A stretch of DNA of 64,000 nucleotides from Hydra vulgaris (GCF_038396675.1 NC_088934.1:47097001-47161000); one strand, 5' to 3'; shown: positions 11,020 to 24,394, counted from the stretch's first letter. A program made the numbers and translations. The notes: a model not told the origin generated them from the letters alone.

Positions 11020-13186
11020 TCATTTTATTTTGTCTGAGTGTTAATGACGCAAAAGTTTGAAAAATATGCAGTATTTCTCTCTTACTCTAACCAGAAATAT
11101 TTGATAATTGCTTCTCATCGAAGTATATTAAATATGAGTGGTAGAGATATAATATTTCACTTGAAATACTCACAAGCAATTTATTTTCATAAAAATAACT
11201 ACACTTTTTTTTTTGCCAAACAAATTTATTCAAGTTGTAAACCATAATATAAATACAAATAGCAGGGGCAAGCAATCGTAAATAAACTATATTACTAAAA
11301 AGCATGCAAGCAAATACGCGTAATCCTGAAGCTTTCCTTTTACACCAGCATATACCTTAAAATATATGAATAATTCTTATAAATCATAATTTTTATATAA
11401 AAAAAAGCATTAAATCGACAAATTTTCAACTTCTCTAATAATTTGATAGTAACGCAATCCTGTAACTTTCTGGAAATTTTTACTAATATTCAAAACATTA
11501 TTTATAAAAAAGTAGGCTGCTGTAACTTATTTTTTATGAGGAATTAAAGTTTATTTTTCTAGTATCTAAAATTTGCGTTTTTCTGTTCCGCTTTAAACTT
11601 AATTTATTCTTATGAATACCATTCTTTGTAAACAAAATATTTATATAGATTAGAATTAAATAAAGATAAGTTGGAGATGCCATTGTTATTATCATAGAAA
11701 TAATAGACAAAACATTTACGAGTTTCTGTGCGTGATATATTTTTTTTTAAATGCCCTGTACTGATTTAAAATATAGCATTAAGTTACTCGCTTTAATGTA
11801 GAATACGTGTTTAAGAGAAAAAAAATCAACACCAGTATTATACCGGTATTAAAATTATTCAGTACCGAAATACTGGTATTGAAAAATGATTTCGGACAAT
11901 TTAAATCTTGATATCTCAAAATTTTTTTGCATCATCAAAACCTGATATATCAAAATTTAGAAAACCTTTTTACTGAAATTTTCGGTGTGTGTTCCTTAAT
12001 CATAAATACTTCAGATGTACTCATATCATCAACTAAGAATAGTTTTATAAACTTTCATAACACCTGTTTTTATAACACAACGTCTGTTTGTTTTTTTATG
12101 TGTATAAGTTTGCGATTATTTTAAGTATCCATTTCATTATTTCAAATATCCAATTTCTCATATTTTGATTATGTTTTTAATCTTTTTGAAGAAATAAATG
12201 ATATAAAGAAGCAATAAACAAATATAAACGAATATAACAAAGCTTTACAAAAATTAAGTTTTAAAATATTGAGTTTCAACAAAAAAACTTTTGTAGCACT
12301 TAGGAACGGTCACAAAAAAAGGATGAGACTTAATTGAATGATGAGTAACACGATAATGAATTTTAGTTGATGCCACAAGAGAAGATAGTTCATATATACA
12401 AATATATGTATACTATTGACAAAAAGGAACTTCAAAAAAAAAAAAACGTATAACATATACAATACAGTAGACGAACTTTGTTTCTTCGACATGCATTCAA
12501 AAAAAGTTATTGTTATGTTTTTATACTTTTTTTTTTATTCTTAATAAATAGTTTCAAAATATGAAAATAGTAGTGGTGTGCTGGGTACCCGGTTCGGACC
12601 CGAAGACTTGGTAGTTCGACTGTTTTACCTGGTATCCGGATCCAGCCTTTTTGTTGCAATACCTGGTACCGGGTATCTTGAAAGAATTTTTTAATAAAAA
12701 TTAACTTTAAGTGCTCTAACTATTTGTTAAAGTGGCACTCAAAATTGTATCGAAATATTATAAAAGGGTTGCTTTAAGTTTAAACTTCAACCAATAAACT
12801 TCTACACTGTAAAAAAATTCCATAGTATTTATCAGACATTTTCCGTTGTTATGTTACGGAGAAAATCCGTTTTCAATAAATTACGGTTTTTTACCTATAC
12901 TTATAAGACTTTTGAAAAAGTCACATCATTTTATATGATTTTGTCCGTATTTATGATAAGGATTAGTTCCGTAACTCTAAATTACGGACTTTAACCAAAT
13001 ATTTTAGTATAGCTTCTAATTTACAGAGCGCAATTTCACTTTTTCACGAGGAGAAATTATACACGTATATAATTTCAAGTTAGAGATTTTAATTTATTTA
13101 CATTGATTTTACTGGAACTAAAGTGTTATATGTTTTTAAAGAAGTGCATTCACAATAGTTCTCTTTAATTTAGATTAAGGATGTTG
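11020..13186. other. No gene recognised; dispersed-repeat ends
   Basis: AT-rich intergenic DNA. About 11838-11888 carries TACCGGTATTAAAATT and TACTGGTATTGAAAAATG, a dispersed repeat end shared with about 4750. About 12585-12680 carries GGTACCCGGTTCGG and a related CCTGGTACCGGGTATC, a similar decayed inverted end. Short open frames show no domains. Confidence 0.4.
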
Positions 13187-13290
13187 TTATAAATCGATAT
13201 AGATATTTATTAAAGATAGAATACCTATAGATTAGATATTTATTAAAGAATACCTTTAATAAATATCTATATCGGTTTATAGATCTACCT
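13187..13290. repeat. Inverted repeat
   Basis: AAATCGATATAGATATTTAT near 13191 pairs with ATAAATATCTATATCGGTTT near 13258. TTTATTAAAG occurs twice in the loop. No coding content. Confidence 0.6.
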
Positions 13291-13399
13291 AAAGACTTGA
13301 GGTAGATCTTTAAAGAATCTTAAGCTTTAGGACCTATCTTTATTAGAAGTACCTATCATAAATACTTTTAAAAATTAGTTTCCTATATTATATATAATT

Positions 13400-13702
13400 C
13401 AAAGTATACAAAGATCATTGAAAACATTCAAAACAAATCACTTAAAATAGTTTATTTCCAATCTAATAGATTTGACTCTAAAATCCTCTACAATCTCTTA
13501 AAAATGTTATTTATCTCAATAATTGTTTTTCGTGTCGTTTTGACCTAATCCTTTATGCCTGTAAAATTCAAGTTGTTTTCAAGTTTAATTTATAATGAAT
13601 ATTTGTAGGTTGTCACGTTTTTTTCAGTTAAATAACTGTTTATGTCTGACCCTAACTCTGTATTTACTTTATAAAGTGAAATGATTGATTGATTGATTAT
13701 GG
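13400..13702 (+). mobile_element. LINE 3' end, 5'-truncated
   Basis: The plus strand encodes IENIQNKSLKIVYFQ then FDSKILYNLLKML before a stop, resembling the C-terminal end of CR1-like LINE reverse transcriptase proteins. A short 3' region follows, ending in a TGAT tetranucleotide run (ATGATTGATTGATTGAT), the type of microsatellite tail used by CR1/L2-like elements. Confidence 0.55.
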
Positions 13703-13849
13703 TATAAAATCCTTTTCTTATGTATTAAATTGTTTAAAGCTTATATTGTTACCTTAATATATAACTATATATTATGTAAATAAATATTTAATTATATCAA
13801 AATATATTTAAAATAAAAAAAAGTTTATACACAGCTTTATCAAATTCAT

Positions 13850-13979
<130 letters not shown>

Positions 13980-14014
13980 AATTACTAAAAAACACTTATC
14001 TAACTTTTTTCTTT

Positions 14015-14063
14015 AACTTGAAGTTTCACCATTGCTGAATCATCATCCAGCAATGGTGAAACT
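14015..14063 (-). ncRNA. Hammerhead-like motif, second copy, core damaged
   Basis: Minus strand: ATGATGA (14046-14040), T, stem TCA-GCAA-TGG, T, GAAA, then stem ACT-TCA-AGT and T. The T/T flanks of stem II and the 3-bp stem III match the copy at 8555-8600, while stem II differs in sequence yet still pairs. The first core base is A instead of C, so this copy is probably inactive. The same bases also form a strong alternative hairpin, CCATTGCTG with CAGCAATGG. Confidence 0.4.
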
Positions 14064-14559
14064 ATTATAATCTTAATATCACTACTGTAATTTAATATTG
14101 CTGTCATTTCACTTTCGTTTTTAAAGTAGTTTTAATTAGTTACTAGGCTTTTTTGAACTTTAAAGAGCGCCTTCTGAATATACACACGGTCATTCGAGAA
14201 ATATCTACCAAGCAAGTTAAAACTTTTTACTTTTTGGAATTTATTTTCTATTAGTTAGAAATAGATGGTAAATTAGGTAGAAATATTAGATAAATCATAA
14301 TAGCAATATTAGGAGCAGCTATGGCACAGTGGTTGCGCAGAAACAAAGCCTCAGAAACTGTAATTAGTGTATATAATTGCATTATATGTAAACTGTAGTT
14401 AGTGTAAACAACTGCATTATATATAAACTATTATTGTGTTGCGACAGAAGGAACGTTGTGGGTGCGTCATATATTACATTTTATATAACATTTATAATAT
14501 TTATTATACCCTCGGGGGTATTTGCAAATGTATATTCAATGAGTAAAGATATTCACGAA

Positions 14560-16690
14560 GAGAGTGAGAAAAACAAATATAGATTTATTATTAAAAGCTA
14601 TTTCGGCAATGAGCATTGTGATAAAGTTCGCGGATTTGGTGTCGCAGTACGATGGTTCGGGTGAATTTTCAGAATGGGTACAGAAATTGGAACTGGTAGC
14701 AAAACTTCAAAAAGTTGATGACTTGCATGTGGTGCTCCCCTTATTTCTTTCTGGCGGAGCGTTTGCCGTTTGTTAAGGTCTTAGTGATGAGATAAAAGAA
14801 GACTACAATGAAGTGAAAAATGCACTGACTACTGCCTTCTCTGCTTCTCCGCTAATAGCATACGAAGAATTCGTAAATCGCCGTCTTAAAGAGAACGGGT
14901 CCGTTGACGTATATCTCGCAAAATTAACAAGGTTGAGCAAGTAATATCATCTCACGAAAGCGAAGAGTCGATAAGGTGCGCATTCATTCTCGGGTCACCT
15001 GACGAAGCAAGAAAACAGCTGCAAACTGCATGCTCAATATCAACAATGTCGCTGTATCAGATCGCTGAAAAATCAAAAAGTTTGCGTTTTTTTAGTTACG
15101 TGAACCCTGTTGCCATCCAGTCCAAAACAGATTCCTCAAAGACGCGGAAAAAATACCATAACTTGCTACCGTTGCGGCGAGGATGGACATATCAGTCGAA
15201 ACTGTAGCGAAGAAATTGAGAAGAAGAGGTGTTTTGTGTGTGGAATGGACAATCACCTGGCCCTGCACAGCTATCAAAAGTGTACAAACTCAAAAAACAT
15301 GGAAGGGAAGTTACCCGTTTTTGTGCAAGTGGCTTCCCACAAAATTTAAAACCGTCAACTCTATGCGTATATGTCAATGAAAGAAAAATAAAAGGACGTT
15401 AAAAGTGAGTACGCAAAGGAAATAAGTGAATGAATAACACATGGATGGCTGAAACCGTTTGACGGGAGATGTAAATGCATCACTCCATTGATGGCAGTAA
15501 TTCAACGAAACAAATTAAAAGTACGTCCGGTGATTGACTACCGGGAGTTGAATCAATTTGTATCCAGTCATACTGCAAATGGCAATGTTTGCAGTACCAA
15601 ACTTGGCAACTGGAGAAAGTTGGGAGAAAATCTTGAGATAATTGATTTAAAGAAAGCGTACCTACAGATTCGTGTCGACGAAGCATTATGGAAATATCAA
15701 TTTGTGGAATATGAAGGGCAGCGTTACTGTCTAACAAGATTGGGTTTTGGTTTAAATGTGGCGCCCAGAATAATGACTAAAATCTTAAAAAAGGTATTAT
15801 CCTTAGATAAATTTGTCGAGTCTGGGACGGATTCATTTATTGATGATATTATTGTCAATAATAACATAGTGTCAAGTTGCAGAGTTCAAGAACTCTTAAA
15901 AAAATATGACTTGGATTCTAAGTTGCCAGAAAAACTTGCCGGTGGTCGTGTGCTTGGATTGCGAGTGTACAAACAATGCAACCAAGTCTGTTGGAAATGT
16001 GACCACATATCCAAAGTTCCTGAAAGAATAATGACACGTCAGCAAATCTTTTCTTGGTGCGGATAGCTGACCTGACATTTTCCAATAGCAAATTGGTTGC
16101 GCCCTTCGTGCAGCTATCTAAAAAGGGTTTCGAGTAGTTGTGGATGGGACTCTTTAGTGAACGAACGTGTTGTTAAATTAGTAAGCAGTTTAAATGAAAG
16201 ACTTACAAAAGAAGATCCTGTTCATGAGTCATGGAACATCAAAAACACTTCTGAAGCAACAGTGTGGTGCGATGCAAGCAGTTTTGCTGTTGGAAGCATA
16301 GTCTTGGAAGTGGCTGGGGAAATAGTAGAAGACTGTTCGTGGCTGAGGAAATAAGATGATATGGCTCACATAATTCTTGCAGAGTTAGAAGTTGTGATAA
16401 AGGGAATTAATCTAGCAACAAAATAGGGATTCTATTGCATTACCATAAAGTGTGATTCGGCTACTGTTGTCGGTTGGTTGAACTCCTTAATTGTCTATGA
16501 CAAACCCGTTCGAGTACACGGTCTTGGAGAACCACTTGTCCATCCCCAGTTGTCGTTAATTGAAGACCTTTTGAAGGAGTGCAGTATAAAATTGAAACAT
16601 TTTCTGGTAAAGTCAGCAGAAAATAAAGCCGATGCTCTTAAGAGGGTACGACAGAACTGGCTGCATTCAAACCACTCTACAATAACAGCA
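14560..16690 (+). mobile_element. LTR-retrotransposon gag-pol remnant, broken
   Basis: Gag-like sequence (FSEWVQKLELVAKLQ near 14660) leads to two zinc knuckles: CYRCGEDGHISRNC and a second starting CFVCGMDNH (15160-15280). Reverse transcriptase follows at 15488-16066 with VRPVIDYRELNQ, LKKAYLQIRVD, YCLTRLGFGLNVAP and the catalytic FIDDIIV. RNase H at about 16250-16670 has VWCDASSFAVGS and ENKADALKRV. Frameshifts and stops separate the pieces. No integrase or LTR was found, so it is truncated at both ends. Confidence 0.8.
15488..16066 (+). pseudogene. Reverse transcriptase fragment of LTR element
   Basis: A 192-codon frame covering RT motifs from VRPVIDYREL (fingers) through the FIDD catalytic box, then LLKKYDLDSKLPEKL and RVLGLRVYK of the connection region. 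It copies element RNA into DNA in intact relatives. The fingers start and the RNase H are in other frames. An RT with LGLRV after the catalytic box belongs to Ty3-like or related LTR elements; the exact clade is not decided. Confidence 0.75.
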
Positions 16691-17260
16691 AAGGTTGTTA
16701 AAATGATTAATAGGTGGTTTCATTATTGGAACTCACTGCTTTTAATCATTCACTAAAAGCCATTCAAGAAAAATAATTTTTCCATATATACATTTTGTTT
16801 TTATCTCAATTTGATTTTTTAGAACCATGATGTACCAACATGAATTGTTTTCTAAAAGCTAACATGAAATAACAATATTTAACAACTACTACTTTGGTAT
16901 CACAACAGCTTATCTCTATCAGGTACATAAATTTTCAATTCATATATGTTTTTCTTTGTATTTACTTATTTGTTACATTTTTACATTTCAATTTATCATC
17001 AGATGTATTTATGCAATATAGAAGAACAAATTATTGTAAATTTTTTAAAAACATCTACTAATATTTAGTGCAGTCAATGTTCATACTTCAACATTGCATA
17101 TGTCATTTTTAAGTAGTTTCTTATTCACGTGATTTTACAAGCAAGGTCTGCAAGCAAGTTTGAGCTGAAAATTTTTTCTTAGCCTTAAGGAGAATTGATG
17201 TTGTTCTTTGTTTAATTTGATTTGTTTAAATTTTGTAGTTTTAATAAATAAATGTTTCAA
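16691..17260. other. No gene recognised
   Basis: AT-rich DNA between the retroelement remnant and a (TG)n tract. No LTR or coding signal is seen. Confidence 0.4.
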
Positions 17261-17267
17261 TGTGTGT

Positions 17268-17349
<82 letters not shown>
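17261..17349. repeat. (TG)n microsatellite
   Basis: About 88 bp of TG dinucleotide with one TA interruption. Confidence 0.95.
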
Positions 17350-17352
<3 letters not shown>

Positions 17353-19368
17353 TACTTAAGAGTAAATTATACTGACTGACAATGCAACTGACAAGATTGT
17401 GCATTTATTATTTTTGTGCATTAAGGTAAAAATGATTTTTTCATTGTAAATATGTAAATAAATATTGTTTCATATTTTTGATAAACAACTTATATATATA
17501 AACATATAAAAACATGTGGATTTCATTAAATCTTTAGATGAAATATAGTCTTTCATTAGAAAAGATCACATTTTGTATAATTCTTTTATGTTCATTTGTA
17601 ATTCAGTTGTAACATCAGTAATACTACTGGTAATATATTTAATGACAATAGCAAAACTGAAATGGATAATATTAGGCTCAAAAATGTTATTAGTGTAAAT
17701 GATAATAGGCAACTTGATTGCTGCTCAGCGAGCAGAAACTTACTAGCCAGAATTCAGTGTCAAGCATTGTTAATGACTGTTAATTTGATTTTACTTTAGA
17801 TACTCTTTAGAACAAAGCAAAGTATGAATTTCACTATTTAAAGTAACAATTAATAACAGTTTCAAATTTTAATGATTTTAAATTTTTTTATAATTTCAAA
17901 CATAAATATGTTTTTTTTTTTTCAAGTTACCTTTTTCATCACTTGATTAATTTGCTTACAGTTGAAACATAGTTTTAATTTTGTAAATTTAATATTATGT
18001 GAAGTTTGCTCTATTAATCATTAATCAACTGTTAAAGAGAAGCTTTAACTTTAGAAGTGCTGGAAATTAACTTTTAATCTAGGTAAAAATAAATTTGTTT
18101 ACTGGTAACATAATAAACCAGTTATTATTATTTATTGCGTGTTTTTTGCACTTTTTTTAACATGCTGCTTTGAAAACACTTTTTTAATTAATAACTTCTG
18201 TAATTACCGAGCTCTTACGTATTTCTTAATACCACAATTGATATTGACCATTTATAAGAAATATTTTACGACTTGCTTATTTTATGTCCCTCGATTGTTC
18301 AAATATTGTAATAAAATCTTTTTAGTTCAAGTTAATAAAATATCTTATTAAGTTTCGGTGTTATTTACCAGTGTTATTAAGTTGTGTTGTCTAGCCTTTT
18401 TATAATCTTTTCTTTTTTAATTATTCTGGAGACACATAGTAATGTGTTCCTACCAATGTCTTATGTTATGCGCTATTGTTACTGTGTTTTGTGTTGATAG
18501 ACCTAGGTTGTTAAAGCTATTTTTTTATTCTTTATATTTTCTGTTATATTACTCTCTTAATTCTACTAACAATAAAATGCAAATGATACTTTTGTTATTA
18601 AAAATTGTAATTTTTTTAAATTTCTTTTTTTAAGTATTTACAGGCTTTACTTGACTTTCCTTTTATTTTTGACTTGCTGTGTTTATTTTTGGCTTGCTGT
18701 GTTTTAACCGATTTTTTTAAAAACTTAACTCATGTTAATGCAGTCTTTATGTCGTTAAATCTACGCAATGACATTAAGGGAGCCAAACTTAAAATATTAT
18801 TTATAGATAAATTTGTGGTTAATTTTTTAGATAATATATCAAGTTATTAATGTGTTTCTATTGTTATTACTGATTCAATTACTAATAACCCGTATTACGG
18901 GTTGCTTACTGCTAGTATAATATAACTTGTCATAATAAGATATTATTTGCATCAACAATAATTTATATATTTTAGGCTTAGCACGTTCTGCATATGGTCT
19001 ATATGTTAAAATAGATTCTCTTTGATGTTTTGTGGGTGGCTGGTTTTGCGGCGGATTTTTTAACGGTGTAGCTTTGCCTCTAAGAGTGTTATGGAGTCAA
19101 TAACCACATAAGAGTGTATGAAGTCGATAACGTCCTATTTACTCAATACAGACGTGCCTCACTTAAATATTTTTAAAAATATATTTTTGCAAAATAATCA
19201 GAATGTATTGCAAAAAAAAACAACTGATTTATGCGAATGTAAAAATGTAACGCAAATGATTTAAATAGAGAATACGAAAGAAAATAAAGGAACTGTGAGA
19301 GTGAGTTTTTTCACAAAAAATTTTTTAGATATTAATCTTTGTATAAATGAGTTTGATACTTTAATTCG
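17350..19368. other. No gene recognised
   Basis: AT-rich. The open frames at 18139-18351 and 18442-18633 are hydrophobic low-complexity translations of T-rich DNA without domain, splice or start support. A short hairpin AACCCGTATTACGGGTT is at about 18887. Confidence 0.4.
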
Positions 19369-19468
19369 CATAAATCGCTTTTAAATTCAGTTGCATAAAT
19401 TGCTTTTAAATACAGTTGCATAAATCGCTTTTAAATACAGTTGCATAAATCGCTTTTAAATTCAGTTT
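19369..19468. repeat. 25-bp tandem repeat, four copies
   Basis: Unit CATAAATCGCTTTTAAATACAGTTG repeated from 19369 with one or two substitutions per copy. (Unit given as CATAAATCGC plus TTTTAAATACAGTTG.). Confidence 0.85.
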
Positions 19469-19589
19469 TCGTTTACGGTAACTAAAAGTTTGCAATAGTT
19501 TGAACTAAACGACTGTTTACTAAAAACTTGTAAGTTTTCTTACATGTTTATTGTAAACAATCGTTTAAAGATTTATTTAAAAATACTAA

Positions 19590-19793
19590 TATATTTACTA
19601 TATAAATATATACATCTATATAGATATATTTACTTTATAAATATATACATCTATATAGATATATTTACTATATAAATATATACATCTATATAGATATATT
19701 TACTATATAAATATTTACATCTATATAGATATATTTACTATATATATATATACATCTATATAGATATATTTACTATATAAATATATATCTTAA
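19590..19793. repeat. 35-bp AT-rich tandem repeat, about five copies
   Basis: The unit combines GATATATTTACTATATAAA with TATATACATCTATATA. Copies differ by one or two bases. Confidence 0.85.
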
Positions 19794-20026
19794 TCTTTTA
19801 TTTTCATAACACTTTGATGAATTAACGATTATTTAGCAATACATTACAAAAATATATATAACACCACAATTATAAAACAAAAATTGGTTGGCTAGAACAG
19901 TATTTTCCAGGGATGTGGAGTCGAAGTCAGAGTCGTGAAGTCGGAGTCGCGACCTTTTTTTGGGAGTTAGAGTCGCTAAACAAAATCGTGACTCTGACTC
20001 CAATAGTAAAACTTCTCGGTATTGCA

Positions 20027-20082
20027 AGTGCATGTGGATGTGGATAAGAACGTGGATGTGGAAATGCATGTGGATGTGGATG
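20027..20082. repeat. GTGGAT minisatellite at the LINE 5' boundary
   Basis: CATGTGGATGTGGAT is repeated with interruptions three times, just upstream of the first recognisable LINE codons. It may mark the LINE insertion junction or be filler. Confidence 0.5.
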
Positions 20083-20084
20083 AT

Positions 20085-23000
20085 CTTTCGATTTCAGATG
20101 CCAATAGTGAGGTTTTTACAATTAAAATAACTAGCAACAAATTAAATATCATACTGGTCTCCACATATTACCGGCCACCTGAAGGTGATTTATTTAAGTT
20201 TTCTAATCATTTAAAACAAATTTTTATAAAAAACAACAATGAGCAAAAAAAACAATTCTGTATTGGAGACATAAACATAGATTGTTTACAATATGACATG
20301 CCAATACTAAACTTTTTTTTGACGAAATGCTTCAGCATTACATCTTCCCAATTATTAACAAACCAACCCGAGTAACTCCAACTTCAATCACCGCAATTGA
20401 CAATATATTAACTAATTCAATCTTTGATTCTTCTCTAAGGCAGGAATAGTAAAGACAAATATATCTGATCATTTTCCTATTTTTTTCTCTTTGACACGAG
20501 ATATAAATCTATTAATAGTTATAAAATTAAAACTTATAAAAGAAAATTTAACAAATTTGCTATTCAACAATTTTAAGACTCACTGTCGGCAGAAGAGTGG
20601 GACAAGGTATACCATGAAGGCAATCTTGGGCACACTAACTCTGCTTAAAATAACTTTGAAATTTTTTTCTAAAAAACTATAATATGCACTTCCTAATTTA
20701 AGTAAAATTAATGGAAGAAAAATATTTAAAATGTCCCTGGATCACCAAAGATATTAAAAAAATCCTCAAAAAAAAAACAAAAACTAAAAAACTTAATACT
20801 AAATACTTAAAAAAATAGAAATGAGGCAAACCTAAATGTTTACAAACAGTATAAAAACTTGTTTGAAAAAATAAAAAAAAATGCAAAGAAAAACAATTAC
20901 TTAAAATAAAAAATACAAATGGTGATATTAAAAAAAACTTGGGATATCATGAAAGAAATAATTGGGATAAAAAACTGCAAAATAAACAGTTTACCTTCTC
21001 AAATTGTCATAGATGATAAAGAGTATGACAATAATAATGCAATTTCAAAAAAAATTTAACAGTTTTTTTGTCAACATAGGCCCAAATCTAGCTTCAAAAG
21101 TCCATTCTCGAAACAACTCATTTGAAACTTATCTAACTAGTTTCAACAACGAATTAATATTTAAAGAACTAAAAATCGGTGAACTCGAAAATGCAATAAA
21201 CTCTCTTAAAATAAACAAGTCTCCAGGTATAGATGACATTTGCAGTAATATTGTTGTTAATGTTTTTTCGGAGATACGCAAATCTATTTTCAAAATATTT
21301 AAATCATCAATTAAAACTGAAACTGCACCAGATAAATTAAAAGTAGCTAAAATTGTACCTATTGTTAAAACCGGTGAAACATTTCTAATAAACAATTACA
21401 GACCAATCTCAATACTTCCAACCTTTTCTAAAATACTTAAACGAATAATCTACAATAGATTATATGAATACCTAATTCAAAACAAATTCTTAAAAATAAA
21501 ATAAAAATAAAAAGCAATTCGGCTGTCAAGCACAGCACTACTAGAACATGCAGTTTTAGATTTAGTTAATAGCAAAGTGATTCATTTAATAAAAAACAAA
21601 ATGTATTAGGAACTTTTATAGACCTACCCAAAGCATTTGACACAATTAATCATGATATCTTACTAAAAAAAATGGAAAAATACGGAATAAAAAATACTAG
21701 CGTAGATTGGTTTAAAAGTTAAAAGTGCAACAGACAAAAATGTGTTATTTCGAACGATAATAAATATTCAAATTTACTAAAAATAAAATGCGGAGTTCCC
21801 CAAATTTCCATTCTTGGTTCTCTTTTATTTTTTATTTATATTTAACAATCTTCCAGAATCACTAAAAAAACTCGATGCAATAATGTTTGCTGATGACACA
21901 AATTTGTTTTATTCATCAGCATCAATTGAAAATCTCTTTGAACCTGTGAACAATGACCTGGAGAGTCTAAACATTTGGTTTAAAGTAAATAAATTATCTT
22001 TGAATACAGAAAAAAAATAAATACATCTTGTTTCATTTCAACCAGCAAAAAAAAAACGAAATACCAAGCATGCTACCATTACTAAAAATTGATAACATAA
22101 ATATCGAAAGAACTAAAACTATTAATTTTCTTAAGATAGTTATTGACGAAGCATTTCTTGGAAAACCTTTATAAAAACATTAAATACAAAAATTTCAAAA
22201 AGTTTGCTATCAAATACTTAACAAAGTCAAACCTATACTTTCCCAGGAGAATCTTAAAATTTTCTACTTTTCTTATACACAAAGTTATCTAACGTATGCT
22301 AATATTGCCTGGGAAAGTACAAATAAATTTAAACTAAATTCTCTATATATACACCAGAAACAAGCATCAAGATTGATTTATAATAAAGATAAATTCACTC
22401 ATGCCGATCCTTTACTTAAAAACTTGAATGCTTTAAATATTTATCATATTAACATCTACAAAAATATTTTATTTATGCTCAAGTATAAGCTCGGACTTGT
22501 CCCAACTCATTTTACTAATAACTTTTTTCAAACCAACGCCAGCAGATATATCACACGAGGAATAGGAAACTTCACATTGCCCATAAAAAAAAAAAACACA
22601 TATTTTTCGAGATTTTCAATTGTATACCATGGCCCCTATTTATACAACAAAATAATACCACAAAATATAGAACTTACTAAATTGGATAATCTTATTGACC
22701 TGAAGAAAAAACTAAAAGATCTCATAATTACAAGTCCAATTTTATCGATATGAATTAAATGTAAAAAACCAATTAATAAAATAAAATATAATAAGAACAA
22801 TTCAAATTATAAAGATAAATAAAGAAAAAAGAAAAAAAAGAATAAATATATATAGCAACTATACATAGTAAAATATTACTGAACAGTAGACCTCAAAAAG
22901 TTAATGTGTGTTTTTTTACTTTTTAAGTTTTTAGTTTATTTTGTATTTTAAAGATCCTCGATGAAAAGACTTCTCTTAATCTTCTGCGAGTTTCTTTACA

Positions 23001-23314
23001 ACTACATAGTATTATTATAATATATTAATATATATTTTCAACGACAACCACAAGCAAGTCCCTAGTAGCCCTGTCCTGTGACAAACTTGCCCATATTTTT
23101 TAAATGTATGGGTCAATAGACAGCACTTTATATTATAAACCACGAATTTTTAATATTATTGTTTTAAGTCAATATTAAACGTGCATGCGTAAAACAGCAT
23201 GTTAATGCTCTTTAGATATTGTAAATATGTGTGGTGGACTTATATAAGCTGGAGACATGTAAACATTATTTGTTTTTGAAATACATAATGATGACTGTCG
23301 TAAAAAAAAAAAAG
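20085..23314 (+). mobile_element. CR1-like LINE, nearly full ORF2 with many breaks
   Basis: Plus-strand fragments in order: endonuclease end (TYYRPPEGD, then IGDINIDCL, 20160-20290); pre-RT linker (FNSFFVNIGPNLASKV); RT start with NSLKINKSPGIDDI and NNYRPISILPTFSKILKRI (21013-21504); the FADDTNLFYSS catalytic box (about 21880-21915); and a C-terminal domain with ASRLIYNKDKFTHADPLL (about 22350-22753). A 3' region ends in an A-run at 23301-23312. At least five frameshifts or stops make it inactive. It sits inside the element at 19908-23471, so it inserted later. Confidence 0.85.
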
Positions 23315-23685
23315 TACAAAATATTTAACCTTCAAAGAACTTTTCATATATTTGGCAAATAAAATTTTTTTTAAGTTATCGCGTAATATTTTGGATTCGG
23401 AGTCGTACTCCGAAAGTTTTAATGATTGGAGTCGGAGTCGGAACTTTCTTTTTTACGAGTTCACACCCCTTGTATTTTTGAAGATAATAGAGTTAATTTT
23501 AATTTTAAAGCTCTTGATGTTTTTGGCATTAACAACGTCAGACGATCAGTTATTCCGAATATTATCGACCTTGAGGGATAAAAATACTTACGGACATCGA
23601 GTTTACACTTTAGTTTACGTAATTTGAATTTGTGACCTTGAATGTAAAAATAGTTGTTTATTAAAAAGAAACTTGATATATTTAA

Positions 23686-24394
23686 GGTGGTATCCAGCCA
23701 TTATTTTGGTGAAAAATAAAAAAAAAATGAAAAATTTAAAAGAATGTTATTTAGACAATTGAACCTTGAAGAATTCAATAGCAAAAATATTTTTTCCAAA
23801 ATAATTTTAGAATACCAATAATATTCTTCTTAAACACATGATTTATCTGAGTGGTATACATGATTTATAATTTTAAAATTGATTTTTCTCAACTTTTTTT
23901 TTTTTTTTATGAGTTGCTGTACAATGATATCTAAAAAAAAAAAATTATTATAACATCAAATTTTCAGCATATGTTCATTTTTAATGATTTTAGTGCCTGA
24001 ACCTAAAATAAAGTTTAAAAAATTAAACTTAACTGACAATTTTCATATCAAATGAGTGTTTTATCGCTAAAAAATAGTTTTTTATATTATTAAGTCTGCC
24101 ATTTTTGATCGTTTAAGTTTTTTTAAAAACTTTAAGTTCAGGCACAATCTACACTAATATACTAGCATTTTGCAAAACTTCAACCTTTAATATTGATGTA
24201 ATCTTAAGATATTTATGTTCTTGGGACATTAACTTTTTCAACTTTTTTTGCTGAGTCAGCAATTTTTTTTTTTTTTCTTATTAAAACAATTTATGCAATA
24301 CGTTTTAGATTTTTATCTATTATGCTAGTAATTCATCAAAGGTATTTACTATGTGTAAAATATAAGAAAATACAAATAATGGCTGGATACCACC
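23686..24394. mobile_element. Non-autonomous element with TTAA target duplication
   Basis: Perfect inverted ends GGTGGTATCCAGCC extending to ATTATTT, each bordered by TTAA (23682-23685 and 24395-24398). It is 709 bp with T- and A-runs and no ORF. TTAA duplication occurs with piggyBac and Kolobok transposases; a terminus starting GG is closer to the Kolobok pattern. The superfamily is an inference. Confidence 0.8.

Larger units (their letters stand above)
19908..23471. mobile_element. hAT-like element interrupted by a LINE
   Basis: Left end CAGGGATGTGGAGTCG and right end complementary to AAGGGGTGTGAACTCG, both followed inward by GTCGGAGTC-type repeats (19920-19990 and 23396-23455). Bordered by GTATTTTC (19900-19907) and GTATTTTT (23472-23479), an 8-bp duplication with one change. 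Nearly all the interior is a LINE. The 8-bp duplication and CAG end suggest hAT; no transposase is present. Confidence 0.6.

Noticed and set aside
14434-14664. Open frame starting MCCDRRNVVG as a host gene
   Set aside because: It overlaps the gag start of the LTR-element remnant in another frame and has no support of its own.
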